DNA of 64,000 bases from Antedon mediterranea (Eukaryota; Echinodermata; Crinoidea; Comatulida; Antedonidae): assembly GCF_964355755.1 (NCBI RefSeq), contig NC_092679.1, positions 18,280,932 through 18,344,931 on the forward strand, written 5' to 3'. Positions 46,960-58,700 of the stretch are shown piece by piece (within the stretch, counting starts at the first letter, position 1; each line of letters opens with the position of its first letter). Under the pieces are notes generated by a model that was given only the letters and a program-made list of their open reading frames with translations, made no database searches and was not told the origin of the DNA. Both the position numbers and the translations under genes were made by a program.

Positions 46960-49900
46960 GTTATTTTATTAACATACATTATATATTTATTTATGTGAAA
47001 ATTGTATATAATTATATCAAGCAAATATATAAATAAGGCATAGAGAAATTATTTAAAAAAAATTAATTCAGAAACCGTGAAGATGAGGAAATCTGCGAGA
47101 ATCAAAAAAACTTTCCCCAACTGTTATTCGAACTCGGAATCTTCTGCTTGATATGCCGACATCCTACCATCACTTTAGTGGTAATTATTTATTATAATAT
47201 TATTTTTTATTCATTATGATAAGAACCTTAGATTATCTGCGATGGACAAAATATAGACCCCCGAGAATCTACTGCTTGATATGACATCATACCCTCAGAT
47301 CGTTTTTACGGTATGGTTTAAATATTAATTATTTATTATAATATAATTTTTTATTCATTATGACTTTAACCTTGTTTGCAAAAGACTATTCGAAAGACGC
47401 AATTATATAGATAAACATTTTCACATTTTGCCATTTAGTAATATAGTTCTCCTAAAGTGAATAGTAAGGCACTGTTCATAAAAGTCTTATTTTACTCCAT
47501 TACATCAAAAGTCCTTTTGTTTTTGTAGACAGTGCATTACAGTATGCATTAAACTAATGTGTTCTTTCATTGTGAATCAAGTTTCAATATGCTGTGTGGC
47601 AGATTGTGATCTTATATTGTGTTCTGTTATTTTATCTGATAAAAGAAATTTGATATACTTATATACATCTGCATAAAATGCACATACAGTACTGCATTTT
47701 ATTAATTGAATAGATAATACATGTACTCTGGCTTAAATAACACTTTAAACTTCAATCAATCATGTTACGGTAGGTAACAGCCTCTATTCAGACGTACGGT
47801 AACAGTTAAGTGGAAAACCGTGTAGCTTGTCTCGTCTAGAATCTGTCTATATTGAGCAGGAACTGCACATTGGCTCCGCGTTGTGTGTAAATAGTCATTT
47901 CATTTCTGTTCATTGCTAATAATATGACAACCTCATTTTTTTTAACTTGCTGCTGTGGGTTTTTCCACTTTATAGTTCTTGTTTTCGTTAGAACCAATCA
48001 GGGAGTTTTTATAACAACTGGTCCAATATACAGTAACACTATTCCTAACAGCCAAATGCCATAAGCTAATTTTATCAATAGCGTTTTGTGATTAATGCAA
48101 CATGGATGCTAAGAAACATAAAGAAAGTTGTTTACAGTATGTCACTAAGAATCAAAATGGCTGAAATAATATACACAATCCAAAGAAAAAATATTAATCA
48201 TTTGAAAAATACAAATTGAGAATTGTATGTGTAATTAAAATATTACGTTATGATCTTAATTTTACCAACAAAAAGATCATACAAAAACATTGTTGAAAAT
48301 AATGTATCTGCATTTTATAATTAGATTATAAACTTTTAGAGTGAATAATAGTTTAGTAGGAAACAATGTTTTTCCTCCATAACCTCTATTACTACATGGT
48401 GTTTTCTGTAAGCTATGGCAAGCTTAGCGTGCATAAATCAATAGCTGATACTATACAGTTACTGTTATACAAAGTGGCTTATGGATTTGTACACACACAC
48501 CAATTCAATTCATGCATGAATAAATCATAGGTGTTTTTAATGCTTGATGTCGTTTTTATAATCTACAGATGGGATTGAACCCACATGGTTGTCCTTGTCC
48601 AGTAACTTGTTTATTGATTTTTCGCATTCAGTATTTTTTCTATTTTGTATGCTTTTTGTTTTGAGAGGAGACAATTTGTTGATGTTTTAAATTTGAATTT
48701 ATTTGAAAAATTGCTTTAATATAGAAGACACATATTTTCCAAAAAGTTTTTTCTAAACTAAATCATCTAAGAATTGCGAACATAAAGTAATATTAAGCAT
48801 AAGATAACAAGTTAATTATTAAAAATGATATTGAAAATATGATGATGAAACGAAACTAATTGTTTTGGATATCCCAGAAATGTATTTTAATGTGTGGATG
48901 TATTCTGGATACAATATTAATATCAGATGAAAAAAAAACTACTGTTTCTTACTGTATATATTCTTCCATTGTTTGTATACTACAATTGCAATGTTTACTG
49001 GAGAGTATTGTATTGACAATGAAGATTAAACTCCTTAAAAGTAACCAGCTATAGGCATACCATTCGTTTTCCCAGGTGCAGTACCATGGGGAATACATTA
49101 TATCCTAAAGGAAGTACTTATGTTTGTGGTAACTAATGCACATTATGTTGTAAATGACCCCAGTTAATGACCTTCACTGGTGGGCGTTGCTAGAATGTGT
49201 TTTCTAATGACATATTACATCTTGTGTATATGTTTTTGAATGAAAATCTAGCCAAGCTATAAAATCTGCTAATCCAAGTATAAATAATAAACATTACCTA
49301 GTAATAACCCACTGACAATTTTGTATTGATTTTGTGGATTCCATTATCAATGTATTACAATATTTTTAGGATGAATATGTTTTATTGATTATTTTTTTTA
49401 AATAAAATTTGGTACTAGTGAACACAAAAATTTGATCAATTTTTACATATTTAGTTTTTAAAAGGGATAAACTTGTTTGCTTCTAAGCATAAATACTAAT
49501 AAATAAATAATTGTGGTCTAACCGTATGAAACTTAACCTGTAAATGAAAAGTTTTAGGTTCGAATCTTACTACTCTTCCATAACTCCCAAATAAAGAGAA
49601 AATGTATTTTAAAATACATCTGATATCTTTAATGACTCTTGGAGAGACTAAATATTTTCTTTTTGCAATAATTTGTGAATGATTAAACTACTTCATAAAA
49701 GCCCTCTTCAAGAGATTGACTTTATTAATCGTCTTTGCAATAAATTATTTGAAGACTATAATATGTATACGTCAATATTATAATTTCCTGTTGGATAAGA
49801 TAGAGTACTTTAATTTGTTTCATATTTCATCTGAATATAGGATGTGTATCTTGTATGACCTAGCGTCATTAAGTGTTTAATGGCATTTCATGCAATCTGA

Positions 49901-51687
49901 TTTCTTGCTTTTCTCTTACCTTTTTAACATAATTGAAAGCCGTTTTTATCTACTATCGCGTCAATTGAGCAGCTATAGATAATCCCATTTCGAATAGTGT
50001 TCAAATTTCTTTATCCTGCATTTTATGTACACTATTACCGTACGCTTTACATCCCATCCAAAGAACAGGCAATAGGAGTAATGCATCTTGCATAAAGCTC
50101 TGTCTACATTGTCAAACTAGTTTGACAAAAAAAAGTGTGATGTGATCAAATATGTCTATATTTGGACACATCACATTTTTTTGTCACATAAAGATGTCAC
50201 AGACAGGTCTCGAACCCATACCTCCGACATACTAGTCCGATTACCTTACCATTACGTCACATCTACTCTCTTTTACTACTCCACAACAATAGTGTGTTTT
50301 AGGCATTTTTTTCTTTTTGCAGACTCCATTGATAATGAGGGAGAGTCTTTGTGAGTCAAAATCTGTTTTACAAAAATATTTTATTTCAGTTCAAAAGGCA
50401 TAAAATAAACATCTACTTCTTTCTAGGCATCTGCAACACATTGGACTGTGTATAAAATATTTAGTTTAAAAACAATGTTTAACATCTGTTTGAAATTCAT
50501 TTTATTGGAAAATGGATTTATTGACCCATGTACAATTCTATATTGGTGTGAAAAATGATGCAATGAACTGTCAAAATAGCTCTTTACGATCGTTACACGC
50601 GACAAATTATTAAGCTACGTTTGAAAACATTTGTACATGAAGCCTAATGCTGTTAACTCACCTGCAAACAGACACACATTTTAGTAAGATTTTAGAAATT
50701 TATTCTTAATTTTAGCTTTTAAAAATATGTTTTAAGCTCAATTCTGGATTTGTGAGCAGTCGACTAATTTATATATAAATACATTCAAACAAGAACTTCA
50801 TCTAATATTTTTCAACCTACTGTTTTTTTTAAATTTTTAAATCTACAAATTCCCCAGCAACAATGCTGCAATAATTTTCTTCCTTTTTCCATACTATATC
50901 AAAATTCAAATGCAATGTATTACTGTATATTAAATTAACTTTTTTCTCTCATGTTTTATACTTATACAATTTTTAATTTATTAAAACATATTTATTTATT
51001 TTTGATATTATGGTATTGCACATGATAAAGCCTAAAAGAGTTAGGTTGCTGTAAGTTGTTCCAAAATGTCTAAAAAAACAAATCAACAAATTTCGTTTGG
51101 CATAATAATGGAAAATAATTGCTAAATGAAAGCTATAAAACAAAAACTAAGGAGTTGCATGTTGAGCTCTCGAAAGTGGGTTCTCGGTGTCCTTTTAATT
51201 AATTTAATGATTTTTAATTTTAAATTTTGTATTTCACACCCACAAACATATTTTTTCTGCATAATTATTGGACTTTATCGTAATATATTATTGTTAATGT
51301 TATTACATTGTTATACAGTAGTTTAATTATGCATATTTCAAATGGCCAAGACAGAAATTATTAATTTCTACTATGGAATATCCATGTTTATGCAGTAGGC
51401 TATCATTTTATCACCCTATCCCCAGTTAGCGGTGATGGTGTATCCCCATACTCCGGTTTGGGTGCTAGCTTGGTGTTTTGGTCTTTTTGTTTTCTTCCTT
51501 TTGTTTTCCACTCTTTTTCTTTATTGTCGAGCGCATAGAGACATCATTTATATGCGCTATATAAATCTATCTATTATTATTTATCTCCCTTCCAACAATT
51601 GCAGCAATTCTTATTAAGAGAAAGGACTTGAACCCAGAACTTTAGCATTTGACCAGTTGACCACTAAACTGCAATTCCACACAAAGT
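46960..51687. other. Intergenic space between TTC8 and the convergent galactosyltransferase gene
   Basis: No exon is visible. It contains degenerate tRNA-like pieces with B-box words (minus strand near 47120-47180; plus strand near 49510-49580), a MITE at 50096-50207 with an adjoining tRNA-like stretch (50190-50260), and a SINE tail near 51514-51585. The two flanking genes converge on this interval. Confidence 0.5.
50096..50207. mobile_element. TA-flanked MITE, family A, copy 6
   Basis: AGCTCTGTCTACATTGTCAA at the left, with TA just before it (cata). The right end (TTGTCACATAAAGATGTCAC) is diverged. The centre has TATTTGGACACATCACA. Confidence 0.7.
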
Positions 51688-53995
51688 TTATATTTTGACT
51701 TTAGTTCCATTGATAAGATAATAGTGATTTTGGTGGTAGCTAGCAGGGCGGATTTTGTAGATGTAAAATTCTAGTAAATACATTTCCTTTGGGTTTACAT
51801 AGTGGAATGTAATTATGTAATCTGAACAGCATTCTCTGCCCTGTAAAAAAAAAATCAAAGTTAATTAACTAAAGTTTAGGTTTATTGATTCAGTCTGTAC
51901 TTCCTCTAGCTGGTTTAATATTCATTTTTTAAAAACAAATCCAAAAACCACCTGCTTATTGCACTCGGAAAGAGGACACTGTATTAACAATTAAAAAACA
52001 CTAACTAAAGACTTAGAGAATAAGAGTTCAATACAGAAACTGGCATTGCATTGTGGGATATTAGGCAAACGATTTGATTTTACCAATTTTAGCATCACTG
52101 TTTAACCCATATGTGCAGGCCTGTTTCCAGCCTATCCGAAGAACAGTCTAAATCCCCCTTACAATGACCTATTTAAACCAGCATCATGTCTGATGTGGAC
52201 AGTTATACTTACCACTTTTAGTGGATATTTTTGGTAAGACCAATACCAAAAATTTTTAGGCATTGACCCCAAAAAGTACTCTAGTCCAAAAGGCAGAAAG
52301 CGAGTTCTATTTAGCGAGTCTCTTGAATCCCCGGCAACTACACCGACATTTTGTAAACATTTGCCCAATTCTACATCTTCCGCACCACTGCCACTGGCAC
52401 TGCATTTGTCTCCATTTGGCAATGCCTTGTTAACAAAACGGTCCAACGCTTCTTTACTTAAAACGTATCCGGCGCCACCACTCATGTAACCCTGCCGCAC
52501 GAATGTTTTAAAATTATGTCCAAAATAAATTGGATCTGATGAATTCTGAGAAGCGAGCATATATTTCAAATTTTCAACAATTAAAAATGTGTCGTCGTCC
52601 GCTTTAAGAAACCAGTCGGCTTCGTCGAAGTGATGTTTGTATATATATTTGAATGCTTCCTTTGTTTTTGCCCATAATGCATCTCTTCCTTCAGTTACGT
52701 TCAACCCGATGGACGGGAACGAGGAATTCTCTACCGAGCTCATGTATAGTGTCTTATCGCATCTCCAGCCCCAAGTATTTTTAACATGTCGTGCTTTTGA
52801 TAGTAATGTAAATGGGGATGTCATGACCCAGCAAAGCACGCGTACGTTTAAGAATTTATCATCTGAATCATCTGCAATCTTGGTTAGATTATGTAATATT
52901 TTATGATCCATTATAGTTGACTCATCTAAGAAAAATAAAATTATATCAAATTTTTAATATTTTTATTATGATATATCATCATTCATTATTTTCATACAAA
53001 ATGAACAAAAAAATAAAATACAAGAGCTTGATAAATAATAAAAAAGAACATTGAAACAAGGGCATCCCAATGATTGAACTAAATCGCTGTTAAGCGGGTG
53101 CCCTATCATAATGTACAAAACATTAAGATAAATTTAAATCTGTAAAAAAAAATTTTTTTTTAGATGTGTGAAAATAACTAAATTTAATACTCTAGTATTA
53201 AATTTAATACTCTAGTATTAATACTCTAGTATTAAATTATGAGATTAAAGCAAAATAGATTTAATTTTTTTTTAGTATTCAAAAACCTTTGTACAGTAGC
53301 ATAGCATAACAAGCTTTACATTTACAGTGATAAATCAGATAATATTATAAATACAGTACATAATTTACATTTCCCATAAGAGCACTTTTTACAGTAATTT
53401 AAACATTGCAGATGACAGAAATTACATTTCATGGTGTAATTTATTGATTAAAGTGAAATCATCATCATATCATTTGAATGCAGAAATAAAAAAAAAAAGA
53501 CTGGATAATCATCCACAATATTAAGAAATGTCTTAAAGCTCTGTCTACACATCAAACTTAAAAGAAAAATGAATATCAAAATACTGGGTGCATCAATTTT
53601 AAGTCAATAAGAACACTTTGGTAGATTATTCATAATCATGGTAACCCAGATTCTTCTCAGAAGGGTTGTCTTGTATATATACCCCTCACAAGCTCAAAAG
53701 GCTTTGTCTCTGAAGACTCTGAAGGTCTACAGTATTTTTATTTAGTTTAGGCCTATCTGACATCGAAATACTTACTTGTTAGACGGTTGTATTGAACTTT
53801 ATACTGACGGGAGGACACTGGTTCCGATTTGTTGAGGAATCTCTGTTGCGTGTATTGTTTTATTGGTGAACTGCCAATAAAGTCAGTGCCATGAACACTT
53901 GATGTTGAGATCATAATGAGTGCCAGAAGAAACCCACTTACAAACAACACCAAACCAATAAGTCCGTGGCGAACTGTGGAAATTCCAGTGGCCAT
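51688..53995 (-). CDS. C1GALT1: Glycoprotein-N-acetylgalactosamine 3-beta-galactosyltransferase 1-like (core-1 synthase)
   Basis: Three exons on the minus strand: 53776-53995, 52213-52925 and 51688-51840 (TAA). They give 361 residues; the human enzyme has 363. The short N-terminus is followed by a signal-anchor segment (HGLIGLVLFVSGFLLALIMI, about 10-29), making a type II Golgi membrane protein. The luminal domain has VRVLCWVMTSP, HVKNTWGWRCDK, WFLKADDDTF with the DDD metal site at 183-185, YMSGGAGYVLSKEALDRFV, EDVELGKCLQ and VVAGDSRD. The third exon, too short to stand out, supplies GRECCSDYIITFHYVNPKEM with the conserved CCSD at about 315-318. The enzyme adds beta-1,3 galactose to GalNAc-Ser/Thr to make core 1 (T antigen). 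Metazoans carry several paralogues, and the exact orthology to C1GALT1 is not settled. It is divergent from the NUSAP1-like gene, with 1.76 kb between start codons. Confidence 0.95.
53188..53236. repeat. Tandem palindromic AATACTCTAGTATT units
   Basis: The palindromic word AATACTCTAGTATT occurs three times within about 50 bases, in intron 1 of the galactosyltransferase gene. Confidence 0.75.
53537..53560. mobile_element. Solo end of MITE family A (copy 7)
   Basis: AAGCTCTGTCTACACATCAA is present with TTA before it, but no matching right end is found within 200 bases. This is a fragment. Confidence 0.55.
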
Positions 53996-55754
53996 TTTGT
54001 TAGCTGCTTTGTGTCATAATAAGTTATAAATACACTCCAATAAACATGAGCTAAAACAACAAACTCTACTTAGTAATGGTACTCAGAAACCGTGTATCAA
54101 AAATGTGGTGTCGGAGTCGAGTCAGACAGGACATAAAATGACCTGAAGAACTTATTATGTTGGCGTCAACCATTTGTAGGTTCATGCCAAAGAGGAAGAA
54201 ATTGCCGTGTCAAAAGTTGTTTTATTCAAATTTTAAGCGCTTCCGTTTGCTCAGTTAATCTTTATGGGGTTTATAGACACTAGTCGTGTGTTCCAATTAT
54301 AAGATGTTTAATTGATATTGAACATTATTTAAAAAGATTTCCTCAAACATAAATGGAAGATTCCAATAAGTTGTAAGCGTTGTAGAGGGCGCTGGTAGAG
54401 TATGGGTAGATGATATGTGCCGAAACTCGGAACTTTGCATCAAACTTAAAAATATAAAATGAAAAACACATTACTGAAAAATTAAAATACTGTGGGTATT
54501 AGTGGGTGGATCTCAATAAAGATGCAAATTAATTAGTGTACAAGATATACTCTCTTTCTTCAAGCCGCAAGCGTTATGTAATTGGCCTAAAATAAGATGC
54601 CACACTGGATGTTCATTACTATAAAAAAAAATTTAAAAGAATCAGAAATCTTTCGGAAATTGAATAATATAAGTCATTGATTAATAAGGTTTTTAAAATG
54701 TTTCGTTAAAAATCAAACCAGCATTTTTTTCTTAAAGAAGAAGAATCAAAAGTAGTCCGCTGTTGCCTCATTCATTATAATTATTCTCGCGAGTTGTGTA
54801 ACTTGTGACTTAATCCAGCACTCCATTCAAGCATGATATCCTTCTTCAGAAAAGGAAGTGACGTCTGGTTGTAATTTGTATTCATTCCAGACCAGCAGAC
54901 GGTCGAACGAAAGATCTATCAATTAATTAATTGAGAGTGGACTGGAATGCCGCAGCGACTGCATGCGCAGCCGACACCCCAAATGAAACGAACTTTAGCC
55001 TTTTGACGGCCGGATGAGCAAGCTCTACAGTCCTCTTCTTGCTAGATAATCATCATAATGAATCTTTTCAAATCTATTTACTCCAGTCCGTCAGATTCAA
55101 AGAGATGGTAGTACTAACTATAAACAAAATATGCCTTAGTAAACACAAAAAGTAAGTATTGTATATGTGTTATAGTAAAGTTTCTATTTCTTTGTCACTA
55201 AAATGTAAGTTTAATAAAGTTATTTGAACTAAGTATAACAAATGTGAACCACATAATATAATACAGATAATTACTACTTTATAATTCCTTCCGTATAACA
55301 ATAACATGATCTTTTTTTATGAACAGCAGACCATATAAATTAGTCACAGAGAGTCGATTTTGGTGACGTGTTGAGGGGTAAAACGAGATTTACTACTGCC
55401 AATCTTAACACATCGCGTTGTGGAAAAAAAATCGTCCATCGCAAAACCATGGAAAAATAAGTTATAACTTGTATTATTTATCCATGGTTTGAACATCAGG
55501 GAGTCGTAATTAGAAAACAACTCCTTCTGTAAAATCAAGAACCACAAACTCTTTCGTAGATCGTTAATACTGCCCTCTACAGTTATTTAGAGAGGGATGT
55601 TTAGTGGAGTTGTTAAAAAATGAACAACCAATCGTATGTTAAGAGGCGCAAATTCGAACTCGCCGCGCCGTTGTGTTGTTACTTTTTAAGGAGCGTTTTT
55701 CGTCGTGTTTATTTTTAAAATAAGACATAATATTGAACACTTATTCTTAGAAAC
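53996..55754. promoter_or_regulatory. Shared upstream region of two divergent genes
   Basis: The galactosyltransferase gene starts leftwards at 53995 and the NUSAP1-like gene rightwards at 55755. No exon is visible between them. Any promoter of both genes must lie here unless non-coding first exons exist elsewhere. No clear TATA box or CpG island stands out by eye. Confidence 0.45.
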
Positions 55755-58700
55755 ATGGATAGTGATCATCTTAAATCATTGAAGTATTCGGAGTTGAGAA
55801 AATTAGCCAAGAAAAATGGGGTGAAAGCGAATTTAAAGGTATGTGAATAATGATTTTCCACAACAACAACAAAAGTCAGAGAGCAGACTAGGCTAGCCTA
55901 GCTAGCTAGACTGCTGCTGCTGGTCCAGCTAGCAGTGTGGTAGGGTAGGCTAGTCCAGACTGGCCTACTGGGCTACTATACTAGGCTTAGTACTGGCTAG
56001 GCCTAGGTTGCCAGGGCATATGACCGGTTGGGCCGCCGACAAGTTGAGCCGCCGGTAATTTCTATGAAACGCCCAGCGCGTCTTTTACGACATTTCGCGT
56101 AGTGATTAGAGCTAGGTACGAGTCAATCTGTGACGTCACTCACTTAAATTCGGTTCTGTTTTTTTGATCCCAAAATATCGTGTGGGCGCAACAAGCCCTT
56201 TGGGAATTTACGTTTTTAAATCAGTTTTCATTGGCTAATTTAAGGGATTTGATGTCAGACAGGTCATTTAAAGTTCAATCTTGGGTCAGGAAACTTTTTT
56301 TTTTCAAACAGTGATCGTCAAATTTTTTGGCAGCGTTTTGAACATTTGAGTCGAATAAAAGTCGTTTTTTTTTAGCATTGCGTAAGTAATAAATTCAATT
56401 ATTATGACGGTAAACAGTAGTTCATGTATTTAGGTATATTTCTGCCAAATATGAAAGCAATTAGATAATTAACGGTAGAATGTGATCGATCGCCGTGATC
56501 CACCTTGTAGCACTGAGGGTGCTCTCTGACGGCGGTAGGCTTATTGGGATAGTCGAAACCGGCTTTCGTAACAGTAATGTAACGGCAATATTTTTAGTGT
56601 AAATTAACGATATGTGTCCGAATATTCAAAATATAAGATTACTTAAATATTATTAGATAATTTTGTGTAGTTTTAATTACAAATAATAAACATATTATAG
56701 GTGATTTAAGTGGATTTCTAATATCTGAAATCCGACGCTTAAACAGTTTAGAATGAATATCGCATGACGTCATTTAATTGGCTGCTGATTGGCCCATTCA
56801 TGCATTTGCAGATCACATGATCAAGCCATTTCTAATGGGTTTTGTTTTATTTTTTCAGGTATTTTTACAAACTTTAATTGTATATAATTGGTGAGTAACA
56901 ATATTCCATTTTAATTTCAATGATAGATTTACATTTTATCACAGTGGTGGTAGTATTTTTTAAGTATATATTTATATTTACTGTTGCCTTTTCACTACCA
57001 TATTAATATAATATTATAGTACATTAACAGTTTTTTATTTTTTAATATTTTCTGTAGTTTGAATATGAGGCAAAAAAAGAAAAGAAATGTTGAAATAAAA
57101 CCAGGAAAACATAGGCAGATTTTGAGTGGCTATTCTGAACTTCCTGATGACGTAGTAGATTTGAAGAATGGACACATCCTTTACATTTATATATACTGAA
57201 TGTGATTCAACATCAAATGGAACATTAATATAAAACCCCATACCCGGCTTTTCTTTCCTCATGATGGGGGGGGGGGGGGGGGGGGTGGTAATGTAAATAA
57301 ATATGGGGGGGGGGTGGTAGGGAGGGGATGTTACTAGCATAATGTAAATTTTGCAAGCTTCATTCTGTAAATAAAAAAAAAAATCTATGAAGTAAAAAGA
57401 TGTACATGTTTTATACAAAATATAAAAAATCGATTATAAAAAGGTCACAATTTTATTAGCAATTCCTATACCAAAATTCCGATTAAAATTAAGACTTAAA
57501 AAATTAATATAAAATCAAGTAGTTGGTCAATTTTAATAAAATTTACATTTTTGAAAATGATGTGTTTTTTCTGATTTTTTTACTTCAATTTTATTTTAAA
57601 ATATTGACTTTGAATTTTTTTGACTCGTACCTATTAGAGCGGTGTCCTAGTACAAGTTCATGGTCTTTATGTGTATTGTGTCATGAAAATAAATAATATA
57701 TAATTACATACTACAATGTTGGTTTGAACCACCATAAACAACACAGCAAAGGAAAGTAGGCCTAATCTTTCAAGGTAAAAATGCCGTGCACTCTATATTT
57801 GTCTGGCGTGGACGTGTAGGCCTACCCAAAAGACTAATAGAGTATTGATATTCTTAAAATGATGTTAAATAATTAATATCTTTTATTTACTATCTTTTAA
57901 TATCATATTTTATTGAATTTTACAATTTTAATACACAAAATATTTTCCTAAAAAACGGTGATTTTATGTAATTATTTAACCTGAGGGGGCAACATGTTTA
58001 CGTCATTTTTGGCTAAAAACGATCATTTTCGGTGATGTTTTAGGTCTTTTATTTTGGAATCTACAAGTACAAGTCAGATTTTCATATTATAGTTCTTTAA
58101 AGTGTAATATTTAATACTATACTAAAAAGTGTGATATATAAACTTCGTTATCCCTAATGAAAATAGAACTTCTATTAAATAAAAAACGAGCACCGGCAAA
58201 AGTTAGCATTTGGCGTTTCATAGAAAATAACGTTTTTCTGGCGGCGGCTCAACTTGGCCTAATCCGTTGCCAGGACACCGGAGTACTACCATAGGCATAG
58301 CTTGAATAGGCCTAACTAGCCTAGCCTAGGCTAGGCCTACTAGTTAGGCCTAGTAGTAGTATAATTAGGCGTAGTATGTAGAGGTAGCCGATCACTCCGG
58401 CCGCGCTTCACTCCGGCCGCCGTATCAGTTTAGCGCGATGTTATGCACTCCGGCCGCTATTCAATTCGACTTCCTGTGCAAAGGGGCCGTTAGTATGGAG
58501 CGCCCATATCTACGTTTTCTATACTGTTCAGTGTTATAACAAATTCTTGGTGAATTTAAATGGAACTAGTTGAATATTTATTAGCAACAATTTTACTTGT
58601 TTCATTAACAATAACATTCAAAGAAGTTGGAACTGCTTTTTCTTTCAAACTAAACTTAACTTAATTAAATTCAATAATAAAATAATAATCAAATACCCGT

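Noticed and set aside
47110-47180. tRNA-like sequence on the minus strand with a GTTCGAA loop (also near 49510, 50200 and 51630)
   Set aside because: The acceptor stems do not pair and the A boxes are poor; they look like SINE or tRNA pseudogene remnants rather than tRNA genes.
52637-52906. Plus-strand 89-residue ORF
   Set aside because: It is antisense to the galactosyltransferase exon, whose minus-strand frame is clearly the conserved one.
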